64,000 nucleotides of DNA, taken from positions 4,650,001 to 4,714,000 of the forward strand of contig JAKSXM010000014.1 of NCBI GenBank assembly GCA_022575985.1. The letters are read 5' to 3'. This DNA comes from Anagrus nilaparvatae. Its lineage: Eukaryota > Arthropoda > Insecta > Hymenoptera > Mymaridae. The position numbers and the translations under genes were made by a program. Position 1 is the stretch's first letter; the number at the start of each line of letters is the position of its first letter. Below, in pieces: positions 11,491-23,124 of this stretch. The notes beneath the pieces were generated by a model that had not been told where the DNA came from, did no database searches, and was given only the letters and a program-made list of their open reading frames with translations.

Positions 11491-12466
11491 TTAATTTAAT
11501 TAAAATGATATAAGAAATAAAAAGGTGAAAAACGCGATTCAAAGATTTATTTACTTTCTAATAAATATTTTGCTTCAACATAAATTTAACCAATTCATAC
11601 ATTAGTACAATGTCTTAAGAAGTTATCAAAAAGTAAAAGTTTTTAAATTAAAAATATTTTTCTTATAAATTATGTCCTTATAAAATAACGAGAGTAATAA
11701 AGAAAGAGAGAGATAGAGTAATAAATAAATAATGCATAAAAATTTTTTTACATTACAAAGAAATTCAATCAAATTTGTTTATTAAAATAATATAGTAAAA
11801 AGAAAGACTAATATTTTAAATATTTGAAAGCTATTGCTACATATAAATGCGCATATAGCTATTTTATTTTAGGTTAAAAATTTACCTGAATTTATTTTCA
11901 CATTTGACTAATATAAAATTTAAAATATTATGATTTATATGAAATTTATAAATTTAATTATTATTTTAAGTAAGTCTTATTATTTTATATTGTATATAAC
12001 ATAAATAACAATAAGTTTTAAAAAAGAAAAAAAAGATGTCGATGAATAAAATTTTGTTGTCGTCCTCAAAATGATGCGCGCGTCTTCCTTTTTATGCGAG
12101 AAAAATATGGCGATGACTAACCTTCGTTCATTTTTGCAATAAGTTGTGCACGTCTCTCTTCATAAATTTCAATCGCCAATTCCATGAAAAATCCACATAG
12201 TTTTTTTTTTGAAAATTTTGAAAATTAATTTTAAACAAACATTCATATCAATTTCTTAACAAGTATTATGTATATAGAAATCTTTAACATGTATTTAAAT
12301 TTAATTTAAAAAATTTAAATTTATCTATCTATTTATTTTTTTATATCAATGATATCTTACACGATAAACTATTTTGGCTTAACTTCATAAATGCTGTAAA
12401 TTAACTTTTAAAACCACTAATAATTAGAATTGAATTACAAATTTAAATTAAAATACTTTATATTAA
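11491..12466. other. AT-rich gap with one exon-like peptide
   Basis: Mostly low-complexity AT. On the minus strand near 12195-12130 a short open stretch reads MELAIEIYEERRAQLIAKM followed by NEG and a possible gttagt splice donor. The residue mix is protein-like but no family is recognised. Confidence 0.25.
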
Positions 12467-12700
12467 CCCTCCCTGGTCTTCATAGGACAAATACGTCTAT
12501 CGAAGTGTTGACAATCTCCCACGTTTAGTGCTGTTTAAAAATGTCCCCTGGATTTTCTTTTAAAAATTTTTACCAAAACCTTCAAGAATATATTATTGAA
12601 AAGTTGTACTAAATACTGTAAAAAAATTTAGACCAAATTTAAACTTTAAATTTGGCCAAAGTCGAAAGAAAGTCGTGTGTCCTACGAAGACCGGGGAAGA
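12467..12700. mobile_element. piggyBac-like MITE, 234 bp, TTAA target
   Basis: Flanked by TTAA on both sides (12463-12466 and 12701-12704). The ends are inverted: ccctccctggtcttcatagg on the left against tcttccccggtcttcgtagg from the right, both followed by aca. Size, TTAA duplication and CCCT-type end fit a piggyBac-derived MITE. There is no ORF, so movement would need a transposase from elsewhere. Confidence 0.72.
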
Positions 12701-14559
12701 TTAAGAAATGCTAAATTCTGATAAACTTAGCATATTTGTTACTTCAGGTTTTTTGAAACCTTTAATAAGACGAAATTGGTGAGATGAGAAAATTTGATTG
12801 AATTAAAAATTTCAATAAATCTTAAAATAATGATAACTTGCTTATTTGTCAGTCAAAAATAAAAATTTTTTTTTTAATGAGCTCATTTTACGCTGGCTAT
12901 TCGAATATTGTAGAAGAAAAATTTTCTGCTGACCCCTTAACCACTTATTGGCCCAATTCTTTCACATTTTCAGAATCTTATATCTACGAACAGAAGCCAA
13001 TACCATCGCCAAAATTTTCAGACAATATTTTTTAATATCAAAAGAAGTTTTCCTGAAATTTTCTGCTTTCTCTAAAGTGCTCAGAGAAAAATTAAGCAGA
13101 CGTTTAAAGCTGTTAAAAAAAAAGATATTTTTGGAAACAGCAAACTTTTAATTGCTTATATCTCCGGTCCCTGGTAACTTTTTTATAACGTTGAAGGTCT
13201 CATTTAAAAGGTCTTTGCTAGACGCTTTAATCGAGACTAATCAAAAGTCTTAAGCTAATGATGCTGAGTCAAAATTTAAGTTCAAAAACCAGCTGTTTTT
13301 GATTAAATGAATCTTATGTTAATCTATGCCAGTAAAAATCAACTACTTAAAACTTTTTGAAAATTTTTTTCGTAAAAGTTGAAAGTTCGAGAAAAAAAAT
13401 GAAACCAATCAGATGTTTTTTGAATTAATCCTTGAAGCCCAGTAAATTTTTGAAAATTGGCTAAAAACAGCTATTTTGGGACCTTTTAGAGCTTGTATCT
13501 CGGCAAATCGTCCTGCAAAATGGGTGTAAGAGTTTTTTATTACCACCAACCACCCCTGAAAATTTGAGCCTGATCGGAGTCATGGGCGCGCACATTTTTG
13601 TATGAAAAGTAATTTATTTAAAAAAAAAAATAATAAATTAAGGACAGTTTATACCCGCGAAAAAATGTCATTTTTGTTTGCGCTCGATAAGGTCACAGTA
13701 ATTTTCGATAAGATTCACAATTTATATATAAGTTAAGTCCGAGTCAAAGAAAAATTAATTAAATTTTGAACCAAATCAGAGATATGTTATTTCAAGATAT
13801 GTTATTTTATTATATTATACAAGAACTTCAAATTTTTTTTAAATTGTTACAAAACTATCAAAGAATACAAAAATAATTACTATTTTTATTTTTCAAATTT
13901 TTTACATTTTATAGAGGGCGTCAAAGTAGAGGCTGAAAAAAAAAAGTAAAAAACGGTTCCACACCTAGCGCCTATTGTGGGCATCCGAAACTAAAAAATA
14001 AAAGAGCATTTTATTCCCTATGCACTTCTCAAGTGCTGGAACTAAAAATTTGCGAAAATTCCAAAAATTGACCATTTGGTGCAACAAAGACGAAAAATGG
14101 AGATTTTTTAATAAAACAAAAACTAATATGGTCAATAAAAAATTTTCTTATCCACTTTTTTCTGATCTTCTAGTTACAGCACTACAATTACAAATAAAAC
14201 GCACCTAGATTTAGGTCAAAAGCTGAATAAGTTTTTGAGTTAGAACTGGAACCGATTAATAAGATTTTATAAAAAAGCAGTTTTGAGCTAAACGCGTTTA
14301 AAGTTTTTAAATGCTTGTTTTCATATGAATCTGTCCCATAAAAATCAAAATATCTCAAAAACATATATTTTTTTTTGCTTGAAAATTTTGTTATACAATC
14401 TTGAAATGATTTTAAGCAAGAAAATGAAATTAAAAAAAAGTGCATTACGAATTTTAATTTTTCAAAAGGGGGCCTTAATGCAAAAAAATTTTTTTTAACT
14501 TTTAAAAAATTTTACAAATGATATCAATTTTTGTGATTTGAAAATTAAATAGACTATAA
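12701..14559. other. AT-rich repeat-like gap
   Basis: No gene recognised. ORFs here are AT-bias shadows. The string aaaatttgagcctgatcgg near 13556 recalls the one near 2075, so part of this is probably an old dispersed repeat. Confidence 0.35.
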
Positions 14560-15400
14560 GGGTAAAAAATAGGTTCAGCAGCATAATATAAATAACAACT
14601 GATAAAATCGTTCATCATGGGCCCAATCGGGAAAAAATCAAATCCTGATGTATAAATCTATCTTTAGGGATGAAAATGAATTATAGTGGTAAAAATGGGT
14701 CCAGCCAGATACAATGAATACCAAAGGATAAAATTAGCCATCCCAGGGCCCATCGGGACCAATTGGGAAAAAATAAAATCCTGATGTAAAAATCGATGTC
14801 AAGGGATGAAAATAGATTATACAAGGGTAAAGAATGTGTTCAGCAGAATAAAATAACTCACAAATGATAAAGTCGTCCATCTTAAATAAAATTAAATCCT
14901 GATGTTTACATCGATCCCCAGGGATGAAAATGGACTGTAGGGGTAAAAATGGGCCCAGCAGGATAAAATAAATACTAAACAGATAAAATCGGCCATCCAT
15001 AAGGTTATTGGGCCCAACAGGAATAAAATTAAATCCTGATATTTATATCGATCCTCTGGTATGAAAATGGACTGTAAGGGTGAAAATTGGTCCAGCAGGA
15101 TACAATGAATACCAACAGATAAAATCGGTCATCCTGGGGCCTAATGGGCCCAATCGGGAAAAATGGACCTTGCATGATATAATAAATAACATCTGGTAAA
15201 TTTAACCATCAAGAGATCTATTGGACCCAATCATCCACAGAGTTATCTATTGGATTCGATCGGGCTTAAAGAAAATCAACGTACAAAAATACATTTTAGG
15301 CGTAAAAATGGATTCCGGGATTAAATAAATGTATTCGCATATTAAAATTAATATCCGACACCAATAAAGGTCATATTTGGCCCGACCGGGCTAAAATAAA
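14560..15400 (+). repeat. Tandem array, ~145-bp unit, left arm of an inverted pair
   Basis: About five diverged units with the recurring order: atcctgatg, tcgatccccagggatgaaaa, tggactgtaggggtaaaaat, gggcccagcaggataaaata, aataccaacagataaaatcg and gggcccaatcgggaaaa. The same unit occurs in reverse orientation at 15890-16440, so the two arrays face each other across about 490 bp of AT-rich spacer. ORFs in the array are repeats read through, not genes. Confidence 0.75.
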
Positions 15401-15889
15401 ACTTTGATTCTAATGTTGGTATTAGATTATAAAAATTTAGTTGATTAGATTGAAAGTAGATTTCAATGCATAAAAACTTTCAAGATACGAAAGTATCTCG
15501 TCCAAAAATAGTATACAAGGCAGGATTTAAAATAATTTTATGACAACTTAAATACTTTACCTGAAATAATAATCAAATTATTAGATTTTTAAAAATTTTT
15601 GTACTCTCACTGATAGTCGTCTGATAAATATTTATTAAAATTTAAAATAAATATTAAAAATTTATTTTAAGTAATATATTTATTAAAATATAATCTTATA
15701 GGCTCACATTGGTACAGAGAATAATATATACAGTATTATACAATTCAATAAATTTTGTAGGTTACGACCTAGTGCAACTTTTTCAATTCTCTTCTTTGGT
15801 ATTCAAGATTCTAAAAAATATTTAATTTTTATTCTGAAATTCAATTTTATTCACATAATATAAATGGAAATTTTTATTTTTGAAATATG
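15401..15889. other. AT-rich spacer between inverted arrays
   Basis: No ORF, RNA gene or transposase trace recognised. Confidence 0.4.
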
Positions 15890-16440
15890 AATGGCAATTT
15901 TATTATAAATTATGCTGGATATTTTTTACCCCTATAATTCATTTTCATTCCTAGAGATCGATTTATTCATCAGGATTTCATTTTTTCCTGATTATGTTCA
16001 ATAGGCCCCAGGATTAATGATTTTATCAGTTGTTATTTGCTTTATACTGTTGGAGGAATTATGTACCTTTATGGTCTATTTTCATCCCTGGGGACCGATA
16101 TATTTGTGCTGCGGGATCTCATTTTTTTCCGATTGGTCCCAATAGGGACCAGGATGGACTTTATCAGTTGTTATTTATTTTATGCTGCTAAAACTATTTC
16201 TTACCCTTATAGCCCATTTTTATCCCTGGGAATCAATCTGTACAACGAGATCTCATTTTTTTCTGATCAGGCGCAATGGGCCCCTGGATAGCTAATTCTA
16301 CCTATTGGTATTTATTTTATCATGTGGGACCCATTTTTTATCTCGAGAGTCCATTTTTATCCTCGTTAATTACCTTTCACATTAGTATTTTATTTTCGGA
16401 CCGATGGGCCCAATTGGCCCCTAGGGGTTATTTTTTTCTT
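15890..16440 (-). repeat. Tandem array, ~145-bp unit, right arm of the inverted pair
   Basis: Units read ttacccctat, cattttcatccctgggg, atctcattttttccgattgg, caataggccccaggat, attttatcagttgttattt. This is the reverse complement of the 14560-15400 unit. About three and a half units, AT-flanked. Confidence 0.72.
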
Positions 16441-16806
16441 CTTCCAATAATGCCCCTGACTATGTTACGAATCCCTAGGCCCCATTCTTTTTGTGCTAGT
16501 TTGTGTTATATTAAAAAAAAAAAATTTCTGTATAAAGTGCCTGTATTCAGTGAGATATGAGCCAAAAAGCATTTAAGATATTTCTAAATTAAAACCAAAA
16601 TTCTAAATAATACATCCGTAGTTCTTAGCTATTTTAATAGTCAATGTCTTGAATTTAAAAAATACTGATTGTACTGTGTTTGGAACATAAAAATATGTTT
16701 ACTGGCCAATTTTTAAAGCTCTAGGTGGCTTGGTCACGATTTGGCAGCTGTTATTCCAATTTTGATTTTTTTCGAATTCTTAGCCACCCGTTTGCTTTTT
16801 ATTTTC

Positions 16807-17443
16807 TGGACGCCTATATATTTATTTATTTATTTTAAGTGCGCAATGCGATTTATTGCATCTTATACACCGTGGACCACAGCACTCGAAGTAGTGAATT
16901 CCGTCCTTTTATTACCCATCCCACCCATTTTGTCCCCAGCAGAATTCAGACAACGAGAGCTATAGTCCTTGGGCTACAGATCCTGGAGTTTCCTTTCCCC
17001 GATATATGAAAGCCGCAACTGCAGGATCTGTAGTCCGTTGAGCGGTAGCAGTCGACTTTTGATAGAAAAAGTCGCATTCGCCCGGACTTTTTTGTATTTT
17101 TTTAGTGGACTAAGGTCCAATTTTTTTTGTCCGTGAGTAAAGGAAAACTGCCAAAACCTTACTCGAGTACAGCCGGTTACTTTTAAGTCAGATTATCAAG
17201 ATAATTTTTTAGGGAACAAGCTTCGAACGTCGAATTATCTTTCAAATCCTTCTTATTTCACCTCCCGAACATCGTGGACAATTTTTTTAAATTAAAAAAA
17301 GCGGAGTATATTGGCAGGATTCGAGGTGGTCACCCATCCAAGTATAAGCCCCGCGCTGCGCTGCTTAACCTATGCGGTTAAGTATAACCGCCTTCGAACC
17401 ACTACCAAAATACCACGGTGCCCGTTGGACGCCTATATATTTA
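16807..17443 (-). mobile_element. 5S-rRNA-derived SINE with 18-bp target duplication
   Basis: The string tggacgcctatatattta occurs at 16807-16824 and 17426-17443 and encloses about 600 bp. On the minus strand the insert begins with a 5S-rRNA-like head (17429-17304), continues through a ~450-bp body of unknown origin, and ends in a simple tail of the form cttaaaataaataaataaa beside the left duplication. A 5S head, body, simple AT-rich tail and long target duplication are the marks of a SINE3-type element mobilised by a LINE. The duplication is exact, suggesting a fairly young insertion. The first base or two of the right duplication could belong to the 5S head. Confidence 0.82.
17304..17429 (-). 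pseudogene. 5S-rRNA-like head of the SINE
   Basis: The minus strand reads ccaacgggcaccgtggtat, then ggttaagcagcgcagcgcgg and cttggatgggtgaccacct. These match the 5' end, internal A-box region and C-box region of eukaryotic 5S rRNA, which form the type 1 RNA polymerase III promoter. Length is about 120 bases. The middle has diverged (gcggttatacttaaccgc), so it is not a functional 5S gene, but it could still drive Pol III transcription of the SINE. Confidence 0.82.
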
Positions 17444-17451
17444 AGTAGGTA

Positions 17452-18927
17452 CACTGAGAAAAAAATTTTCTTGGCTTAAGAAAATCATATGCATTGAATT
17501 TTAATTTTTTGAATCTAGAGTATATAATTTTAAAACAAGAAAACCATTGTGATTTGAAAGAAATATTTTTTTCGTTTAAGTAAATATATTCATTGAATTT
17601 TGATTTCATTCAAACAAACATATGTTTCTTGGAAGAAACGAATATTTTTTTGCCGCTAGAAACTGGATAGATTATTACAAAAACTTTCAGTGTTTTGAAT
17701 CAAAAAAATATATTCAAAAAAATATTTTCTAAATTCAAGGAAGCGTTTTTTTGGATCATGAAATTTAATTTTTGATCCAAAGCAAGTAGTTTTCAAAAAA
17801 ATATAATCTCATGCCAAAATTATAAAACTTTATTTTAAAAAACTGCTTTATTTCGTTCAAATAATTATATTTTATTCGTTCAAAAAAATGTACTTTTTTT
17901 TCAAGAAACAATTTTATTAATAAAATATATTTTTATTGCTGAATTAACTATAATCTCCATTATTTTGCAAAAAGTAATTTGTAGATATCTTTATAAGCGA
18001 AACTTAATTCAATGCAAAAAAATTGATCAGCTAATGAAAAAATAGAAGTTTTTGCGAAAAAGATTAATATTTTAGATAATTAGAGCAAACAACATTTTTC
18101 AAGTTTTTGAAAAAAAAATGAGCTTGAAAAAAAAATAATTATTTTTATGACATTAAAATTAAAAAATAATATCAGTATTCACTATGTCATATGTTTATTA
18201 CCACCTGCTAACTCCATCTGGCTTTGAATAAAAAATTTTTTTTATTTCTTTTTAAAAACTTAATGCATTATTTTATGTTTTTGAATCTGCTTTATCGATA
18301 ATTTTTTCGTTACATAGTCTTTGAAAATTAACTTCTATTTAGTAAGATGCTGCCGTGGTCCATTGGATTGGTTACGATGCGTATAGTTCTGCACAATCAA
18401 AGCAATTTGGGTTCGATTCCAGGGTATGACAAAATTTAAAATTTTAAAAAATAAAATAATTAAAAAAAAAAAATAATTAAATGAAAAAATAATTTTAAAA
18501 AAATATATATAAATCAATAATAATAATTTATAAAAATAAGATTAATAATAAAAAAATTAAAAAACTATAAAAAAAAAAAAAAAACGAGAAAAAAATAATT
18601 TTTTGCATTTTGCAAAAAAAAAAAATTTTTACTGACAATTTCGATCGAAAAAATTATTTCATAGATTCAAAAATTTATTTATTTCACATAACTAATTATT
18701 TGATTGTACCAAAAATTCATGATGTTGTCGCTAAGCGACTGTTTATTGTTTCTAAGAAATATTTCTTTCTCCCAAAACATTATTTTTTTAAATAGAGAAA
18801 ATATGTTTTTAACTCAATGCGTAAGATTTCATTGAGTCAAAAAGACGTATGTTAGGCAGTATTGAAAAGAATAATTTTCTTGAAACAAAGCAAATTTTTT
18901 TGAATGCAGTAATTTTTTTTCTCAGTG
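17452..18927. mobile_element. TIR element of about 1.48 kb flanked by TA
   Basis: Left end cactgagaaaaaaatt, right end the reverse complement of cactgagaaaaaaaatt, each flanked by TA (17450-17451 and 18928-18929). The interior is extremely AT-rich with recurring tattcaaaaaaatatt-like motifs and no transposase. A TA duplication suggests a Tc1/mariner-group MITE; ends starting CACTG also recall CACTA elements. It abuts the 5S-derived SINE by only eight bases and encloses a tRNA-like sequence. Confidence 0.6.
18349..18430 (+). pseudogene. tRNA-like sequence with A and B boxes
   Basis: A-box-like tggtccattgg at 18356-18366 and a perfect B-box ggttcgattcc at 18410-18420 are spaced as in a tRNA gene. 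The acceptor halves (gctgccg and gtatgac) pair badly and the T stem has mismatches, so it is a tRNA-derived sequence or the head of a tRNA-type SINE, not a working tRNA. The anticodon cannot be assigned safely. AT-rich low-complexity DNA follows. Confidence 0.5.
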
Positions 18928-19165
18928 TAGTAAATTTCACGCAAAATCCCAATCTGACCATATTTTTTCGGAAAAACCTCAGGAAGGGCCGGAAAACTGG
19001 AAAAACTAAAGAAATCTTTCAAATTCAAATTTCTCAAAAACCGTCACTTTTTTTTTTAATTATTTCTCCCATACTTTTAAAGGTGGTTGACTCCTTTTTT
19101 ATCCCATTTGCATTTTAAGTACTTCAAAAGGGTCTACCCAGAACCTACACATTTTGATCTTGCAC

Positions 19166-19421
19166 ATCTATTTTCTTACACATTTTATTACACGAAAAAA
19201 ATATTACACATTAAATAAATTAGCAAAATAAATCTTACACAAGTGTAGGAAAATTAATAATTAAATATTTTATATATTTTTATAATTTTCATATTGTTTT
19301 ACAATTAAAATATATAAAATATTTAATTATTAATTTTCCTACACTTGTGTAAGATTTATATTGGTAATTTATTTAATGTGTAATATTTTTTTCGTGTAAT
19401 AAAATGTGTAAGAAAATAGAT
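19166..19421. repeat. Near-perfect 256-bp palindrome, MITE-like
   Basis: The left arm from atctattttcttacacattt mirrors the right arm ending aaatgtgtaagaaaatagat. Inner parts also pair (cacaagtgtaggaaaattaa against ttaattttcctacacttgtg). The centre is near 19293. A single-stranded form would fold into a long hairpin. No ORF; the target duplication is not clear. Confidence 0.75.
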
Positions 19422-20580
19422 AGACCCCTTCAAAACCCATTTTACGTTTAAAAGATAGAATTCGAAATTTTGCATTTTCTGAATTTTCCGATTTTCTCGG
19501 TTTTTCTGACTGAAAATGAAATATCTGACTTGATTTTTGGATTTCTCGGAAAATTTTATTTTGATAACCCTTCTGGGTAAAATTTAATTGTCCTCTATGA
19601 CTCCGTAAAAAAAATAAAAATCAAAGTAAAATGCTAAAAACAAACTAAAATCAAATGAATAAATAGGTTAAAAAAATAGAAAATGTCAAATGTATTTATT
19701 AATGAAATTTCAAATAATTTAATAATTATATTTGCAAGTAATCAAATATTTCAACAAATCAAATTGGTTTAAAAAAAATTTTACATTCTTGCAAAAGTAA
19801 TTATCAAGCTTATTTTGCTTCGCACGGTCTATCATTGTTAGCAATGATCTAGTGATATTAATTAGTATGTTCAAAATACAATACATAAGGAGATTCAATA
19901 TTAAAGGTTATGAATAATTAATTGGTGTAATATAAAATATACACTAGCAGAAGTTCGCGCCGGCGCGGATAAATTTCAGAGGTTTGACGTCACATTTAAG
20001 CGGCTTATTCAAAATATCTTACATTTTAAAAATAATTTTAAAATTAAATCATTGCAAATTTTTGTAGAATGTATTATGCGAAAATTCTTTAAAAAATATA
20101 CACTTTCAGAAAATAGCAAAGATTTTTGATTTCTAAGACCCATGCAAGCCCCCTATTGGCTAAATCAAGTAATTCCAATGGCGACATTAACATTTTATCA
20201 TAATCTTTCCCGAAAATAGTAAAAAAATTTTTATTTTAATTTTATTTAAACAACGGTTTTATGTAATTTCGTTCATTAAACACAGGTAAACAAATAAATT
20301 ATTAAAAATACCATAAAAAATGAAAAAATGAAAAAAATTTTGTTTCACAGCTTTAAAAATCCTATATATATCAAAATGAAATAATCGAAAAAATTGATTA
20401 TTTTTAATATTATTCAGCACTCATTTATGAAGAGCTGTATGGACGAAAATACATGAAAGTTGTTTCAAATTAATCTTTAAAGAAATATCCCCATCCGATT
20501 TTTTTATTTTTAAAAAATATTCAATAGATTTTGAGATATCAATCTCAGAAGTTAGTGGTCGAAAACATTAAAAAATTTAA
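19422..20580. other. AT-rich gap with repeat fragments
   Basis: No gene recognised. 19940-20000 has a GC-rich island (gttcgcgccggcgcgg). 20280-20350 shares aaataaattattaaa and taccataaaaaat with 28460-28495, so it is probably part of an RTE-like repeat tail. Confidence 0.4.
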
Positions 20581-20619
20581 TTTTTTTTTACTAAAACTGA
20601 TTTTTCTCAGAATCTAAGG

Positions 20620-20905
20620 GGTTGTTCGAAATATACTTTAGTGCATATTATTCCTTGGAAAAAATGCTATCGATTTGATCTCTTTATTTTTTTTAATTTG
20701 AGTTCTCAGTTTAGAGTTACAACGGTTTGAAGCTAAGTAGTTTAAATTTAAAAACTCAAAAAGTTGTCATTTTCACCACATGATAACTTAAAATGGATTG
20801 TATCAAAATGTAAAAACCCAGTTGCATTCTATTTAGTAAAAGATTTTCTAAAGGAACTTTGTTTAGTTTTTTATTTAATGCATTCATTGAAGAGAAATAG
20901 CAAAA
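20620..20905 (+). repeat. Left copy of an inverted repeat flanking the satellite block
   Basis: Contains gttcgaaatatactttagtg, ccttggaaaaaatgctatc, gagttacaacggtttgaagc and cattttcaccacatgataac. Each has an inverted, diverged counterpart at 25590-25875 (for example gatagcattttttccaag and gctttaacggttgtaactc). Confidence 0.68.
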
Positions 20906-20949
20906 AAACTATTTAGAAACATTTTTTTTTTTTTATTTTTTTAGTTTTT

Positions 20950-21235
20950 CATAACTAGGACTGCCGATATCTAAAAAAATTTTTTTTTTTATTTTTTCAT
21001 AACTAGGACTGCCGACATCTAAAAAATTTTTTGTTTTTATTTTTTCATAACTAGGACTGCCGACATCTGAAAATTTGTTTATTTTTTTTATTTTCTCATA
21101 ACTAGGACTGCCGACATCTAAAAAAATTTTTTTTTTTTATTTTTTCATAACTAGGACTGCCGACATCTAAAAAATTTTTTGTTTTTATTTTCTCATAACT
21201 AGGACTGTCGAAATCCAAATTATTTTTTTTTTATT
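20950..21235 (+). repeat. Tandem array, 48-51 bp unit, six copies
   Basis: Each unit carries cataactaggactgccgaca followed by a T/A-rich stretch. Spacing of aactagg is 48, 48, 51, 49 and 48 bp. The core taggactgccga is the reverse complement of tcggcagtccta, which recurs every ~168 bp in the array at 25900-27760, so the two flanks of the satellite block are inverted relatives. Confidence 0.8.
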
Positions 21236-22756
21236 TTTTAGACTTCAAATTTTTTTATGTAATGTTAACATTGAAATATTTCAATGCAATCATTGCATAA
21301 AAATATTTGAAATTCCAACTTTTCTTTAAAAAAGGATACTATTAGAAAAAAAATTTAAATGATGTACAGTTTCAGCTAAAATCAAAAAAAAAATTTAAAT
21401 GCTAACATTGCATAAAAATATTTATAATTACAAATTTTGTATAAAACAGGAGACTATTTAAAAAAATTTAGAATGGCGTATAATTTCTGCTAAAGTCAAA
21501 AAAAAAATTTAAATGCTATCATTGCATAAAAATATTTAAAATTCCAACTTTTCTATAAAACAGGAGACTATTAGAAAAAAATTTATAATGGCGTATAGTT
21601 TCTGCTTAAGTCAATAAAAATGTATGACTATTAAAAAAAAATTTAGAATGGCGTATAACTTCTGCTAAAGTCAATAAAAAAATTTCAATGCTATCATTGC
21701 ATAAAAATATTTGAAATTACAAAAATATTTCAATGCAATCATTGCATAAAAATATTTGAAATTCCAACTTTTCTATAAAACAGGAGACTATTAGAAAAAA
21801 ATTTATAATGGCGTATAGTTTCTGCTAAAGTTAATAAAAAAATTTCAATGTTATCATTGCATAAAAAAATTTTAAAATTCAATTTTCATATAAAACTAGA
21901 CACTATTATAAAAAAATTTTAAATGAAATATAGTTTCTGCTAAAGTCAATAAAAAAATTTCAATGCTCTCATTGCATAAAAATATTTAAAAATACAACTT
22001 TTAAATAAAACAGGATAGTATTAGAAAAAAATTTTAAATGGTGTACAGTTTCAGCTAAAGACAATAAAAAAATTTCAATGCTATCATTGCATAAAAATTT
22101 TTGAGATTACAAAAATATTTCAATACAATCATTGCATAAAAATATTTATAATTACAACTTTTGTATAAAACAGGAGACTATCAGAAAAAAATTTTAAATG
22201 ATGTAGTTTCAGCTAAAATCAAAAAAAAAAAATTTAAATGCTGTCATTGCATAAAAATATTTGAAATTCCATTTTTTATATAAAACAGGACACTAATCGA
22301 AAAAAATTTAGAATGGCATATAATCTTTGCTAAAGTCAATAAAAATATTTCAATGCAATCATTGCAAAAATATATTTTAAATTACAACTTTTATATAAAA
22401 CAGGACACTATTCGAAAAAAATTTAGAATGACGTATAGTTTCTGCTAAAGTCAATAAAAATATTTCAATGCAATCATTGCATAAAAATATTTGAAATTCC
22501 AACTTTCATATAAAAGAGGACACTATTCGAAAAATATATAGAATAGCGTATAGTTTCTGCTATAATACACCTGACAATATTATATATTAAAATTTTTAGA
22601 TGTTTTTCAAATTGTGGACAATCAATATGAGTTTATCTTCTTAAGTTGTTAACGAAAAAAATATTAAAGAGGGGTATAACTTCTGTTTTCTGTTAAATTC
22701 AATACTAATATTTCAATGCTATCATTGCAGAAAAATATTTGAAATTACAAGATTTC
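21236..22756 (+). repeat. Satellite array, ~115-bp unit, left part
   Basis: Units contain atttcaatgctatcattgca, taaaaatatttgaaattaca, tttctataaaacaggagact and gtatagtttctgctaaagtc. Spacing of cattgca between early units is 115 and 114 bp, with some longer composite units. The array resumes in the same orientation at 24830, so the palindromic element at 22757-24829 is an insertion into it. Confidence 0.82.
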
Positions 22757-23124
22757 TATAAGGCTTTTAACATACGTCACGTGACTAGTAGCTATATAGT
22801 GTATTGGAAGAAAACAAACCATTTTTTAACATGTAGTTCTTATGGAAGCGGTTATTAAAATTAATTTTTAAAAAATATTACTGATAGTTATTAAAAAGTG
22901 ATTATAATTATAAATAAAGAAAACGTTATTTTACAAGAATAACAAAAAATTTTAATTATTTGTTACGTCTTTATTTTAAAAAAATTAAAAAAGATGGTGA
23001 AAAAGTTGTAGGTTATGCATATTTTTGGAGTGAAATCTTGTTTTTTTTATAAATTTACCTTTTTAAGTGTTGTTAATTAAATTATCTGATAATCTGGCAG
23101 CTATTAGCTTAGTAAATAATAGAA

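Noticed and set aside
14188..16560. Several ORFs of 84-94 codons on both strands
   Set aside because: All lie in or beside the ~145-bp tandem arrays or in AT-rich DNA and repeat the array's own pattern.
17304..17429. Functional 5S rRNA gene
   Set aside because: Diverged middle, single copy, and enclosed in a SINE with target duplications.
18349..18430. Functional tRNA gene
   Set aside because: Promoter boxes are good but acceptor and T stems pair poorly.
18335..19118. ORFs rich in Phe, Ile, Lys and Asn
   Set aside because: Composition matches translated poly-A/T tracts; they overlap a TIR element and each other.
20950..21235. Possible CRISPR-like array (regular 48-bp spacing)
   Set aside because: The spacers are not unique; the whole unit repeats, and the setting is a eukaryotic AT-rich satellite block.
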